This document shows, piece after piece, positions 27,058 through 35,042 of a stretch of 64,000 nucleotides of DNA. The notes beneath the pieces were generated by a model. The model saw only the letters and a program-made list of their open reading frames with translations, searched no databases and had not been told where the DNA came from. The DNA comes from Fulvitalea axinellae (GTDB lineage Bacteria > Bacteroidota > Bacteroidia > Cytophagales > Cyclobacteriaceae). The DNA lies in contig NZ_AP025315.1 in NCBI RefSeq assembly GCF_036492835.1, positions 186,001 through 250,000 on the forward strand. Reading direction: 5' to 3'. Made by a program: the position numbers and the translations under genes. Numbering within the stretch: the first letter of the stretch is position 1; each line of letters starts with the position of its first letter.

Positions 27058-30000
27058 ATGAAAATCACAGAAATATCAATCAACAGGTCTTCGATCGTCG
27101 TCGTGATATTCACGATACTGATCGGCGCCGGCCTCTTGTGTTACCAACAACTCGGCTACGAACTGGTGCCGGAAGTAGTCCGGCCCACGATGACGATCGT
27201 AACGGTTTACCCCGGCGCCGCTCCCGACGAAGTGGAAACCAACGTCACGGAGAAAATTGAGAAATCGCTCTCAAAACTCGCCGACGTCTACAAGGTCGTG
27301 TCCAACTCTTATGAAAACTTCTCAATCATCTCCGTAGAGATGAGCTACGAAACGGACATTGACCAAGCTATACAAAAAGCAACCAATTACATCAACACCG
27401 TTAAGGCCGAAATGCCACCGAGTATTTCCGAACCTTTGATCGAAAAGCGAGGAATATCCGACCTTCCCGTGATCATGGGAGGCGTAAGCTCCGATCTGCC
27501 CAAAACGGAATTTTACGACTTGCTGGACAAAAGGCTCAAACCGAAACTGCAAGCCGTTTACGGCGTAGCCAAGCTGAAGCTGGTCGGCGGACAGAAAAGG
27601 GAAATCCAAGTCAACATCGACAAAGAGAAGCTCACTACCTTCGGCCTGTCGCTCGGGCAAATCAGCCAAGCGCTGGAGTACTCAAATATGGAAGTGCCTG
27701 CCGGCAAAATCAAAAACGACGAAAAACAAAGCACCATACGGGTCCGGGGCAAATTCGCCGACGTGGACGAAATCCGCCAACTCGTAATCGTGGACAGCGA
27801 GAAAACAGGGAAGATTAAGCTTTCGGATGTTGCCGAAATCCTGGACGGAATCCAAGACAACGAAATCATCACCCGGATTAACGGAACGGAATCCGTCGGC
27901 CTTCAATTTCTCAAACAGTCAGGAGCAAATGCTGTGGAGATGAGCGCAAAAGTCCGGGAATCCATGAAAGTTCTGGAAGATGAATTCAAGGACATTAACC
28001 TTTCGTTCACTGTTTTCAACGACACCACCGATTACACTATCCTTGCGGCCGACGCCGTAATGCACGATTTGCAGATCGCCGTACTATTGGTGGCGGCGGT
28101 TATGTTGCTTTTCCTGCACAGCCTGCGCAACGCCCTGATCACTATGGTGGCTGTTCCCGCTTCGCTGATCTCGACTTTCTCCGTGATTTACCTCGCCGGT
28201 TACAGCCTCAACCTGATGACGATGCTCGGGCTTTCGCTGGTAGTGGGTATCCTTGTGGATGACGCCATCATCGTGATCGAGAATATCCATAGCCATATGG
28301 AAAAAGGTAAATCCGCCAGACAAGCCTCTCTGGACGCCATTAGGGAGATCGCGCTTACCGTTTCGTCCATTACATTGGTTATTGTCGTCGTTTTCTTGCC
28401 TTTGGGACTTACCGGCGGTATGGTCGGGCTAATGTTCTCACAATTCAGCCTTGTGGTTGGGTTCTCCACTATGATGAGCCTTTTGGTGGCGTTTACTCTG
28501 GTTCCGTTTATGTCATCTAGATTCGCCCGCCACGAAACCTTGGACCCCGCTACAATCAGCGGAAAAATCTTCGGAGGATTCGAAAAGATCATCAACGCCA
28601 TGATCGACGCCTTTACCAGCATTCTGCTTTGGGCGCTGAATCACAAAACGCTCACTATCGGAGTCACTATAGTCGCGTTTTTCGGTTCGACTTTGTTGCT
28701 TAGCAAAGGGTTTATCGGAACGGAAGCTTTTGCCCAAGGCGACCGGGGAGAATTTTCCATACAGGTGGAACTCCCTAAGTCCTCAAGTCCGAAAGCCACA
28801 AATATGGTCTCTCAGCAAATTGAGACATACCTGAACACATTGCCCGAAGTCAATGACATCAACACTGTCATCGGCACAAAAGAAACCGACGAAGAAGGCC
28901 AGTCACGCGCCTATTATTTATATATAAGCGTGCAGCTCAAGGAAGAGAGAGAGCTGTCTTCGGCCCTCTTTGCACATAAGACCAGGCTGGAACTGGAGAG
29001 CAAAATCCCGGGAGCGACCATCACCACTGTACCTGTCGATATGTTTGGCCAAGCCAATGCGTACAAGATCAAACTGATATTCCAAGGCAGTGATTTACAA
29101 GAATTGTTGTCTTATGCCGAAAGCGTAAAAACGGCGGTAGACACAATTCCCGGAATAATCCGGACAAAAAACTCACTGGAAAAAGGCGCCCCGGAGGTTA
29201 ACGTAAAATTCAACCGGGAAAAGCTCGCCACACTAGGCCTAAGCGTAGGCGAAGTGGGCATGCAAATGCGTACGGCCTTCGAGGGTGACCGCAAGACAAA
29301 ATTCAAAGTAGGAAACAAGGAATATGATATCCGGGTAAGGCTGGACAATTTCGACCGGAAAAGCGCCGAAAGCGTGGCCAGCCTTCCGTTCAGCAACCGT
29401 GACGGACAGGTTTTCAAACTCAAACAATTCGCCGAAATCTATGATGGCGATGGTCTCAGCCAGCTTGACCGCTATGACAAGCTACCGTCGGTTACCGTTA
29501 ACGTGCAAGTGGCCGGAAGGCCCTCAGGTACCGTGGGAGAGGAAATCAAGCAAGTAATCGCCAAACTGGACAAGCCTTCGGGTATCAAGACCGTTTACGG
29601 CGGAGACCTTGAGATGCAAGGCGAAAGTTTCGGCCGGATGGGTTATGCCTTCCTGATTTCGCTGGCTCTTGTTTACCTGATTATGGTCGCCCTTTACGAC
29701 TCATATATCACGCCACTAGTGGTTCTATGTTCCATCCCATTGGCCATCATCGGCGCTTTGCTCGCCTTGGCGTTGGCCAAACAAACGCTCAGTATATTTA
29801 CTATTCTGGGTATCATAATGCTGATTGGTCTGGTTGCCAAAAACGCTATCATGCTTGTGGATTTCGCCAACGAAGCCCTGAAAAAAGGCATGCAGCTAAC
29901 TGACGCTTTGGTTTACGCTACCAAGGCGCGTTTTCGCCCCATATTTATGACTACCATAGCCATGGTTGTGGGCATGACACCAATCGCATTATCCACGGGG

Positions 30001-30141
30001 GCCGGTTCGGCTTGGAAAAACGGCTTGGCCTGGGCCTTGATCGGAGGGCTTAGCAGTTCGATGGTGCTAACCCTTATCGTGGTCCCCGTGATTTTCTATA
30101 TCGCGTACAATATCCGCAACAGAAATCTCAACCCTGCATAA
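27058..30141 (+). CDS. RND-family inner-membrane efflux transporter (HAE1-like)
   Basis: A 1027-residue proton-driven exporter with 12 expected membrane helices and two large periplasmic loops. TM4 has GILVDDAIIVIENI, containing the Asp-Asp pair of the proton relay. TM10 has GLVAKNAIMLVDFAN with the conserved Lys. Pore-domain repeats (VYPGAAPDEVE, NREKLATLGLSVGEV) are present. Length matches AcrB-like proteins. The sequence is closer to HAE1 multidrug than to CusA metal exporters because the Met-rich metal sites were not seen. Last gene of the operon, followed by a terminator. Confidence 0.96.
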   Translation: MKITEISINRSSIVVVIFTILIGAGLLCYQQLGYELVPEVVRPTMTIVTVYPGAAPDEVETNVTEKIEKSLSKLADVYKVVSNSYENFSIISVEMSYETDIDQAIQKATNYINTVKAEMPPSISEPLIEKRGISDLPVIMGGVSSDLPKTEFYDLLDKRLKPKLQAVYGVAKLKLVGGQKREIQVNIDKEKLTTFGLSLGQISQALEYSNMEVPAGKIKNDEKQSTIRVRGKFADVDEIRQLVIVDSEKTGKIKLSDVAEILDGIQDNEIITRINGTESVGLQFLKQSGANAVEMSAKVRESMKVLEDEFKDINLSFTVFNDTTDYTILAADAVMHDLQIAVLLVAAVMLLFLHSLRNALITMVAVPASLISTFSVIYLAGYSLNLMTMLGLSLVVGILVDDAIIVIENIHSHMEKGKSARQASLDAIREIALTVSSITLVIVVVFLPLGLTGGMVGLMFSQFSLVVGFSTMMSLLVAFTLVPFMSSRFARHETLDPATISGKIFGGFEKIINAMIDAFTSILLWALNHKTLTIGVTIVAFFGSTLLLSKGFIGTEAFAQGDRGEFSIQVELPKSSSPKATNMVSQQIETYLNTLPEVNDINTVIGTKETDEEGQSRAYYLYISVQLKEERELSSALFAHKTRLELESKIPGATITTVPVDMFGQANAYKIKLIFQGSDLQELLSYAESVKTAVDTIPGIIRTKNSLEKGAPEVNVKFNREKLATLGLSVGEVGMQMRTAFEGDRKTKFKVGNKEYDIRVRLDNFDRKSAESVASLPFSNRDGQVFKLKQFAEIYDGDGLSQLDRYDKLPSVTVNVQVAGRPSGTVGEEIKQVIAKLDKPSGIKTVYGGDLEMQGESFGRMGYAFLISLALVYLIMVALYDSYITPLVVLCSIPLAIIGALLALALAKQTLSIFTILGIIMLIGLVAKNAIMLVDFANEALKKGMQLTDALVYATKARFRPIFMTTIAMVVGMTPIALSTGAGSAWKNGLAWALIGGLSSSMVLTLIVVPVIFYIAYNIRNRNLNPA

Positions 30142-30209
30142 CCATAAAAACTAAACATTGAAGGAGGGAAATTCCTAAGTCTCAAAAATTGTTTTATTCC
30201 CTCTAGTGC

Positions 30210-30247
30210 AAAAGCTTCCCGCAATGCGGTGAAGCTTTTCTTTTTTC
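30210..30247 (+). terminator. Terminator of the RND efflux operon
   Basis: AAAAGCTTC-CCGCA-A-TGCGG-T-GAAGCTTTT forms a 14-bp hairpin, then TTTCTTTTTT-type sequence. It lies about 70 bp after the transporter stop. Confidence 0.9.
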
Positions 30248-30405
30248 ACAAAAAGCTGTTTTTCACAAATATAAAATATAGCTATTCCACAAAATTGCGC
30301 TAATCACATTCGAAGAATCCAAAAAAAGAAAACACTTATAACTATTAGTAAGTAAGACTTTCCATCAGGCAGAAAAAAATTTACGCTAAACTAAACGCCA
30401 AGGAT

Positions 30406-30768
30406 ATGGAACACGCAAGTATCGCATTTCAAATCATAATATTCCTCGGTTTGGTCAACGTTTGGCTCATACGCAGATACCGCCCCAGCCAGTGGCGTGG
30501 AAAAGGCGCCAAAAGTCTCAAGGAGGAATTCGAGGCTTATGGGTTACCTCTTTGGTTTATGAAAGCCATCGGTGTTTTGAAACTGACTTTGGGTGCCTTA
30601 TTGGTTCTTGGCTTGTGGGTGCCTGCCGTGGTAAAGCCCGCCGCGTTCGGACTGGCCATACTGATGGTGGGAGCTATCGCAATGCACGCCAAAGTCAATG
30701 ATCCCGCCGGAAGGTCCGTACCCGCCATCATCATGTTATTGATGTCGTTAGTCGTGGCCGCCGCATAG
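30406..30768 (+). CDS. DoxX-like small membrane protein
   Basis: A 120-residue protein with about four membrane helices: SIAFQIIIFLGLVNVWLI, LTLGALLVLGLWVPAV, AFGLAILMVGAIAMHA and SVPAIIMLLMSLVVAA. The RRYRPSQWRGK loop and the GVLKLTLGALLVLG pattern fit the DoxX-like group. The biochemical role of this group is not settled; some members link to redox stress or sulfur metabolism, which would suit the neighbouring ahp genes. A hairpin terminator follows. Confidence 0.8.
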   Translation: MEHASIAFQIIIFLGLVNVWLIRRYRPSQWRGKGAKSLKEEFEAYGLPLWFMKAIGVLKLTLGALLVLGLWVPAVVKPAAFGLAILMVGAIAMHAKVNDPAGRSVPAIIMLLMSLVVAAA

Positions 30769-30832
30769 CTAATGTTAAGTCCCATTAAATTTATAGCAAT
30801 ACAATTATCCGTTTCGTTCTCCATACAAAAGA

Positions 30833-30863
30833 ACCGACAGCTCTAAAGAGTCTGTCGGTTTTA
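30833..30863. terminator. Bidirectional hairpin terminator between the DoxX-like gene and ahpF
   Basis: ACCGACAG (30833-30840) pairs with CTGTCGGT (30852-30859) and the inner CTCT pairs with AGAG. A short TTTT run follows on the plus strand. It lies between converging genes and could serve both. Confidence 0.85.
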
Positions 30864-30946
30864 CATGGTAAACCGCTGTGTTTTTTACGAGTGTTGCGTT
30901 GATTGTTGATACCCCTATCTTTAAACCTATATCGCAACATGGTAAT

Positions 30947-32518
30947 CTAAACGGCAGCTAGTTCAGGTCGTTTGATATGGTCTTCAAATGCCGAAAGCGC
31001 CGCCTTGGACCCCTCGCCCATCGCTACCACAATTTGTTTGTAAGGCACTACCGTTACGTCGCCGGCGGCGTAAATGCCCGGTACGCTGGTTCGGCAAGCC
31101 GGGTCAATCTCTATTTCGCCACGGCCGTTGGTGCTTACTATTTCTTTGAATACTCCACTGTTGGGAGTCAAACCTATCTGCACAAACACGCCGTCCACCG
31201 ACACGTTTTCTTTTGAGCCGGATTTTCGGTCGTCGTACTTCAGGCCGGTAACTTTTTTTCCGTCTCCTATGATTTCTGTCGTGGCCGCGCCGGTAACTAT
31301 CCGGACATTTCCCATCGAGGCCAATTTGTCTTGCAATACCTGATCGCCGCGGAGTTGGTGGTCAAATTCCAATACCGTCACTTCGGAAGCTATATTGGCC
31401 AAATCAATCGCCGCTTCCAGCCCGGAATTGCCTCCGCCTATCACGGCCACTTTCTTTCCTTTGTAAAACGGGCCGTCGCAGTGGGTGCAGAACGCCACCC
31501 CACGGCCGATGTATTCGCTTTCGCCGGGTACGCCCAGCTTTCTCCAACTGGCACCCGTGGTGATAATCAACGAGGGCGCCGTAAAGGTTTCGTCCAATGA
31601 TGTTTTAATTTCTTTGATATCTCCGCCGTCGCTGACTTCCGTAACGCGGCGGTTTTCCAAAATATCGATATCATAATCGTTCAGATGCGCCGCAAATCCG
31701 GCCGAAAGATCTTTGCCCGTTGTCTTCGAAACGGAAATCATGTTTTCGATATCCACCGTCTCACGGACCTGGCCTCCGATATTTTCGGCCACCAATGCCA
31801 CCGAAAAACCTTTGCGGGCGGCGTAAATGGAAGCCGAAACTCCGGCCGGGCCTCCGCCCACCACCATTACGTCATAGGCTTTGGCAGGCAATGGCTCCTG
31901 TGTTTCCACAGCTTCCTCCTTGCCCACTTTATCCTCAAGTTTTTGGAGAAGTTCGCCCATACTCGATCTTCCCACATGAAATTGCTCGCCGTCTACAAAT
32001 ACAGTCGGAACGGCCTGAACGTTATGTTCCTCTATTTCGTCTTGATACAATCCGCCGTCCACGATTTCGTGCTTTATGTTCGGATTGACGATAGACAACA
32101 CGTTCAGCGCCTGTACCACATCCGGACAATTGGTACATGTGAGCGAGATATAACTGCGCACACGTACTTCGCCCTTCAATGACTGGATTTTCCTCGTTAC
32201 CGATTCGTCCGGCAGGTTTTTGCCCACGCCTTCCATATTCAGCACGGCCAAAAGCAAAGTAGTGAATTCATGACCGTTTGGAATAGCCCGGAAGCGAACC
32301 GACGTTTCCTCTCCGTTTTTAAGGATATCGAAAGCCAAGTCTTTTCCTTCATAAACTTCCACGTCTATTCTCTCAGAACATTCGGCCACCGATTCCAAAA
32401 ACTGGACAAACTCGTCGCGCTTGGCGTGTGTTTCAGATGCGGTTACCTTAAAGGTATAGCTGTTTTTCAGAGTCGAGAAAAGGCTTGTAACTTGAGATTT
32501 GAGGGCTTGGTCTAGCAT
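30947..32518 (-). CDS. ahpF: Alkyl hydroperoxide reductase subunit F
   Basis: A 523-residue flavoprotein that passes electrons from NADH to AhpC. The tandem thioredoxin-fold N-terminal domain carries the redox pair in SLTCTNCPDV. The FAD site is VVGGGPAGVSASIYAARKG, the second redox pair is CTHCDGP, the NAD(P)H site is AVIGGGNSGLEAAIDLA, and the C-terminal FAD motif is GIYAAGDVT. Length is normal. It lies downstream of ahpC on the same strand but 316 bp away, with heptamer repeats between, so it may have its own promoter. Confidence 0.97.
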   Translation of the reverse strand: MLDQALKSQVTSLFSTLKNSYTFKVTASETHAKRDEFVQFLESVAECSERIDVEVYEGKDLAFDILKNGEETSVRFRAIPNGHEFTTLLLAVLNMEGVGKNLPDESVTRKIQSLKGEVRVRSYISLTCTNCPDVVQALNVLSIVNPNIKHEIVDGGLYQDEIEEHNVQAVPTVFVDGEQFHVGRSSMGELLQKLEDKVGKEEAVETQEPLPAKAYDVMVVGGGPAGVSASIYAARKGFSVALVAENIGGQVRETVDIENMISVSKTTGKDLSAGFAAHLNDYDIDILENRRVTEVSDGGDIKEIKTSLDETFTAPSLIITTGASWRKLGVPGESEYIGRGVAFCTHCDGPFYKGKKVAVIGGGNSGLEAAIDLANIASEVTVLEFDHQLRGDQVLQDKLASMGNVRIVTGAATTEIIGDGKKVTGLKYDDRKSGSKENVSVDGVFVQIGLTPNSGVFKEIVSTNGRGEIEIDPACRTSVPGIYAAGDVTVVPYKQIVVAMGEGSKAALSAFEDHIKRPELAAV

Positions 32519-32533
32519 AGGAATACGGTTTTG

Positions 32534-32568
32534 GTATTTGGTCTTGGGTATTAAGTATTAGGTAGTTG
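32534..32568. repeat. GTATTAG-type heptamer tract, five units
   Basis: Five contiguous 7-bp units: GTATTTG, GTCTTGG, GTATTAA, GTATTAG, GTAGTTG. It starts 16 bp upstream of the ahpF start codon. Confidence 0.8.
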
Positions 32569-32643
32569 ATGTGCTTAGTTTGTTAGTTCGTGGGTGATAA
32601 TTCGTTCGATTGATAAATTTTCAAATGGCTTCCGAGCAGTCTA

Positions 32644-32664
32644 TTTACGCTTTACTATTTACTT
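32644..32664. repeat. GTAAAGN-type heptamer tract (inverted orientation), three units
   Basis: Contiguous units TTTACGC, TTTACTA and TTTACTT in the ahpC-ahpF intergenic region. Confidence 0.75.
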
Positions 32665-32759
32665 TATATTTCTTAATCAGGGTGTTGTGTATCCAGGTTA
32701 ATAGTTTTGGTGAACTTTGAACCGGGATAGGCTAGTCTCAGGTGATTTTTTGGAGAGAA

Positions 32760-32817
32760 GTATTAGGTATCGGATTTCGATTTAATAATTGAATACCGGA
32801 TACCTAATACCCAAGAC
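32760..32817. repeat. Inverted pair of GTATTAG-type heptamer tracts downstream of ahpC
   Basis: GTATTAGGTATC (32760-32771) is repeated in reverse complement as GATACCTAATAC (32799-32810), and the heptamer pattern continues to 32817. It starts 18 bp after the ahpC stop and can form a 12-bp stem. It could attenuate or stabilise the ahpC transcript. Confidence 0.75.
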
Positions 32818-32834
32818 CACAGATCCAATCAGGT

Positions 32835-33398
32835 TTAGATCTTACCTACAAGGTCAATACTTGGCTTCAGGGTTTCCGCACCTTCTTTCCATTTGGCCGG
32901 GCAAACCTCTGACGGGTTGTTGGCCACAAACTGAAGGGCTTTCACTCTGCGGAGCAGTTCCTCGGCGTTACGGCCCACATTTCCGGCAACCACTTCGTAG
33001 GCTACAATCTCGCCTTCAGGGTTTACGACGAAAGTGCCGCGCTCGGCCAAACCTTCCTCTTCGATCATAACGTCGAATCCTCTTGACAATACTCCCGTAG
33101 GATCGGCGAGCATCGGGTATCCGATTTTCTTGATGGTGTCGGAAGTGTCGTGCCACGCTTTGTGAACGAAGTGAGTGTCGGTGGAAACCGAGTAGATCTC
33201 GGCGCCTATGCCCTTGAACTCTTCGTAAAGATCAGCGAGATCTTCAAGTTCCGTAGGACACACGAAAGTGAAGTCGGCCGGGTAGAAGAAGAATACCGAC
33301 CACTTGCCCAAAACGTCTTTTTTCTCAACGGTTTCGAAACCTTGGTTCTGGTAAGCCTGCACTTTGAAATCTACGATTTGTTTTCCGATCTGTGACAT
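32835..33398 (-). CDS. ahpC: Alkyl hydroperoxide reductase subunit C (typical 2-Cys peroxiredoxin)
   Basis: A 187-residue peroxiredoxin that reduces H2O2 and organic peroxides and is recycled by AhpF. The peroxidatic Cys47 lies in DFTFVCPTE and the resolving Cys166 in EVCPAKW. The conserved Arg region (ERGTFVVNPEG) is present. Length matches the AhpC group. It is transcribed toward ahpF and away from oxyR, which starts about 490 bp to the right on the other strand; OxyR is the expected regulator. Confidence 0.98.
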   Translation of the reverse strand: MSQIGKQIVDFKVQAYQNQGFETVEKKDVLGKWSVFFFYPADFTFVCPTELEDLADLYEEFKGIGAEIYSVSTDTHFVHKAWHDTSDTIKKIGYPMLADPTGVLSRGFDVMIEEEGLAERGTFVVNPEGEIVAYEVVAGNVGRNAEELLRRVKALQFVANNPSEVCPAKWKEGAETLKPSIDLVGKI

Positions 33399-33440
33399 TG
33401 TCTTTGTGTTTTTGCTTTTGCTTTGTGATTAACTACATGA

Positions 33441-33448
33441 CAAAGGTG
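33441..33448 (-). promoter_or_regulatory. Putative ahpC -7 element
   Basis: Read on the minus strand, CACCTTTG is one base from the Bacteroidota -7 consensus TAnnTTTG. A T-rich TTTT lies about 20 bp further upstream at the -33 position. The site is 42 bp before the ahpC start. It is a motif match only. Confidence 0.4.
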
Positions 33449-33477
33449 CGATGAAAATATCATAGATGAAAACAGGT

Positions 33478-33508
33478 GATATCAATGGGTTGATTGATGA
33501 TATCAATG
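33478..33508. promoter_or_regulatory. Candidate OxyR operator upstream of ahpC
   Basis: GATATCAATG occurs twice, at 33478-33487 and 33499-33508, exactly 21 bp (two helical turns) apart. The first GATATCA also forms an inverted pair with TGATATC. The site sits just upstream of the putative -33 region of ahpC, where LysR-type activators usually bind. Confidence 0.5.
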
Positions 33509-33649
33509 TATATTTGTTTTGGAAACAATAACGTGATTGGAAATGCAGGAAGGCAAAGCAGGCCTCTTGTCTATATGTAACTTAATTATCTACATTTAAA
33601 ATACGGTATCCCGAAACCACTGACATTTTGCTATAAACAAACTCCGGTG

Positions 33650-33675
33650 TTACTTTTTGAAAGATCAAAAAGTAA
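33650..33675. repeat. Perfect 11-bp inverted repeat, probable dispersed intergenic element
   Basis: TTACTTTTTGA (33650-33660) and TCAAAAAGTAA (33665-33675) flank AAGA. A short frame running from it (33657-33875) translates to a Lys/Phe-rich product that looks like the spurious peptides encoded by dispersed elements in many Bacteroidota genomes. It is not called as a gene. Confidence 0.6.
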
Positions 33676-33838
33676 CCAAAAAATCTCTCAAATACGGCTA
33701 CAAATTTTTCTTCCATCCAAAAGCCTTGCGGTTATGGAAGAAAAATAAAGGCCTGAAATTAGTTTTTTGGAATGCATTAGAATCAATAATAGAGCAGGCC
33801 TGTGAAGCGAATAAAACAAGGCTAATTCTGTTCATGCG

Positions 33839-33874
33839 TATACTCTTTACGCTTTTACTCTATACTCTTTACTG
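33839..33874. repeat. GTAAAGN-type heptamer tract upstream of oxyR
   Basis: Units TATACTC, TTTACGC, TTTTACTC (one extra base), TATACTC and TTTACTG end 10 bp before the oxyR start codon. An inverted copy follows the gene at 34810. Confidence 0.78.
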
Positions 33875-33884
33875 AACCTAAACC

Positions 33885-34805
33885 ATGAACCTTCAACAAC
33901 TGGAATACATATCGGCGGTAAACAAGCTCAGGCATTTTGGCGAAGCGGCCAAGCATTGCGGCGTTACGCAACCTACCCTCAGCCAAATGATTCAGAAGCT
34001 TGAGCAGGAACTGAACGTAACGATTTTCAATAGGGCGAAACAACCTGTGGAACCCACCGCCACGGGTGAGAAACTCATCAGGCAAGCGGAAAAGACCCTG
34101 CGTGAGATGCGGCGCATGGAAGAAATAGTGGATTATGAAACTGAAAAACTCGATGGCCCGCTGAAGATTGGCGTTATTCCCACTCTGGCAAATTACCTGG
34201 TGCCGGACCTGATCAGCGTATTCCGCAAAGAATATCCGCTGGTGGAAATGGGCGTAACGGAAATGCACACGGCCAACCTAATAAAAGCCTTGGAGCGAGA
34301 CGAACTGGATATGTTTATCGCCGCAACGCCATTGGAGCAGCCAGACTTTTTCGAGATTCCCGTTTACTACGAACGTTTCGTGGCTTACTTCCACCCCGAC
34401 CATCCGCTTATCGACAAACCCCTTTCGGCCGACGATATGCCTAAAAAAAGCTTATGGGTATTGCAGGAAGGCCACTGTATGCGCAGTCAGCTTTTTAACT
34501 TTTGTACGAAGAAAAACTATAATCGGACCTTCGAGGCCGGCAGTATCGATACGCTGATACGTATTGTCGACAAAAACGGCGGCTATTCCGTGATACCGGA
34601 ACTTCATACCCACTTTTTGAGCGAGGAACAGAAGAAAAATATCCGCCCGATCGACAATCCTCCGGCCGTACGCGAGGTGTCTATCGTAATCAAAGCCGAC
34701 TTTATCCGCGAACGCCTGATCAACGCCGTGGCCGACTCCGTCAAAGCCGTTATCCCGGAACATATGCTGGACGAGAGGATGAAGAAATTTTCGATTAAAC
34801 TTTGA
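33885..34805 (+). CDS. oxyR: OxyR, LysR-type hydrogen-peroxide sensor
   Basis: A 306-residue LysR-type regulator. The winged HTH lies at 1-60 (LQQLEYISAVNKLRHFGEAAKHCGVTQPTLSQMIQKLE in overview). The redox-sensing cysteines are Cys198 and Cys207 in GHCMRSQLFNFC, with the same nine-residue spacing as Cys199/Cys208 of E. coli OxyR. Peroxide forms a disulfide there and activates transcription. It is encoded next to ahpC and ahpF, the classic targets, on the opposite strand. Flanking heptamer repeats bracket the gene. Confidence 0.95.
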   Translation: MNLQQLEYISAVNKLRHFGEAAKHCGVTQPTLSQMIQKLEQELNVTIFNRAKQPVEPTATGEKLIRQAEKTLREMRRMEEIVDYETEKLDGPLKIGVIPTLANYLVPDLISVFRKEYPLVEMGVTEMHTANLIKALERDELDMFIAATPLEQPDFFEIPVYYERFVAYFHPDHPLIDKPLSADDMPKKSLWVLQEGHCMRSQLFNFCTKKNYNRTFEAGSIDTLIRIVDKNGGYSVIPELHTHFLSEEQKKNIRPIDNPPAVREVSIVIKADFIRERLINAVADSVKAVIPEHMLDERMKKFSIKL

Positions 34806-34809
34806 GTTA

Positions 34810-34837
34810 GTAAAGAGTACACAGTAAAGCGTAAAGA
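34810..34837. repeat. GTAAAGN-type heptamer tract downstream of oxyR
   Basis: Four exact units: GTAAAGA, GTACACA, GTAAAGC, GTAAAGA, starting 4 bp after the oxyR stop. It is the reverse orientation of the tract at 33839. Confidence 0.8.
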
Positions 34838-35042
34838 GGCCGAATCGTTGGAATCAGAAGCGTAAATGAAAGTCTCTTTGTGCTTTACAATTCGATTTTC
34901 ATCGCATCTCTCCCATCCTTTTTATATTTCAAAACATCACTATTCCAACTCATTAGCCCTGATATTTGACAAGCGCAACTTTCTCCGTAACCGGTAAAGT
35001 ACAGACTCCGTAAAGCAACGCAAGAACCAAGGGCAAGGCTAG

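Noticed and set aside
32534-32817. CRISPR-like array from the regular repeats in the ahp intergenic region
   Set aside because: Units are 7 bp and contiguous, without spacers; they are simple heptamer tandem repeats.
33657-33875. 72-codon plus-strand frame upstream of oxyR
   Set aside because: It reads through an inverted-repeat element and a heptamer tract; composition is typical of spurious frames in dispersed repeats.
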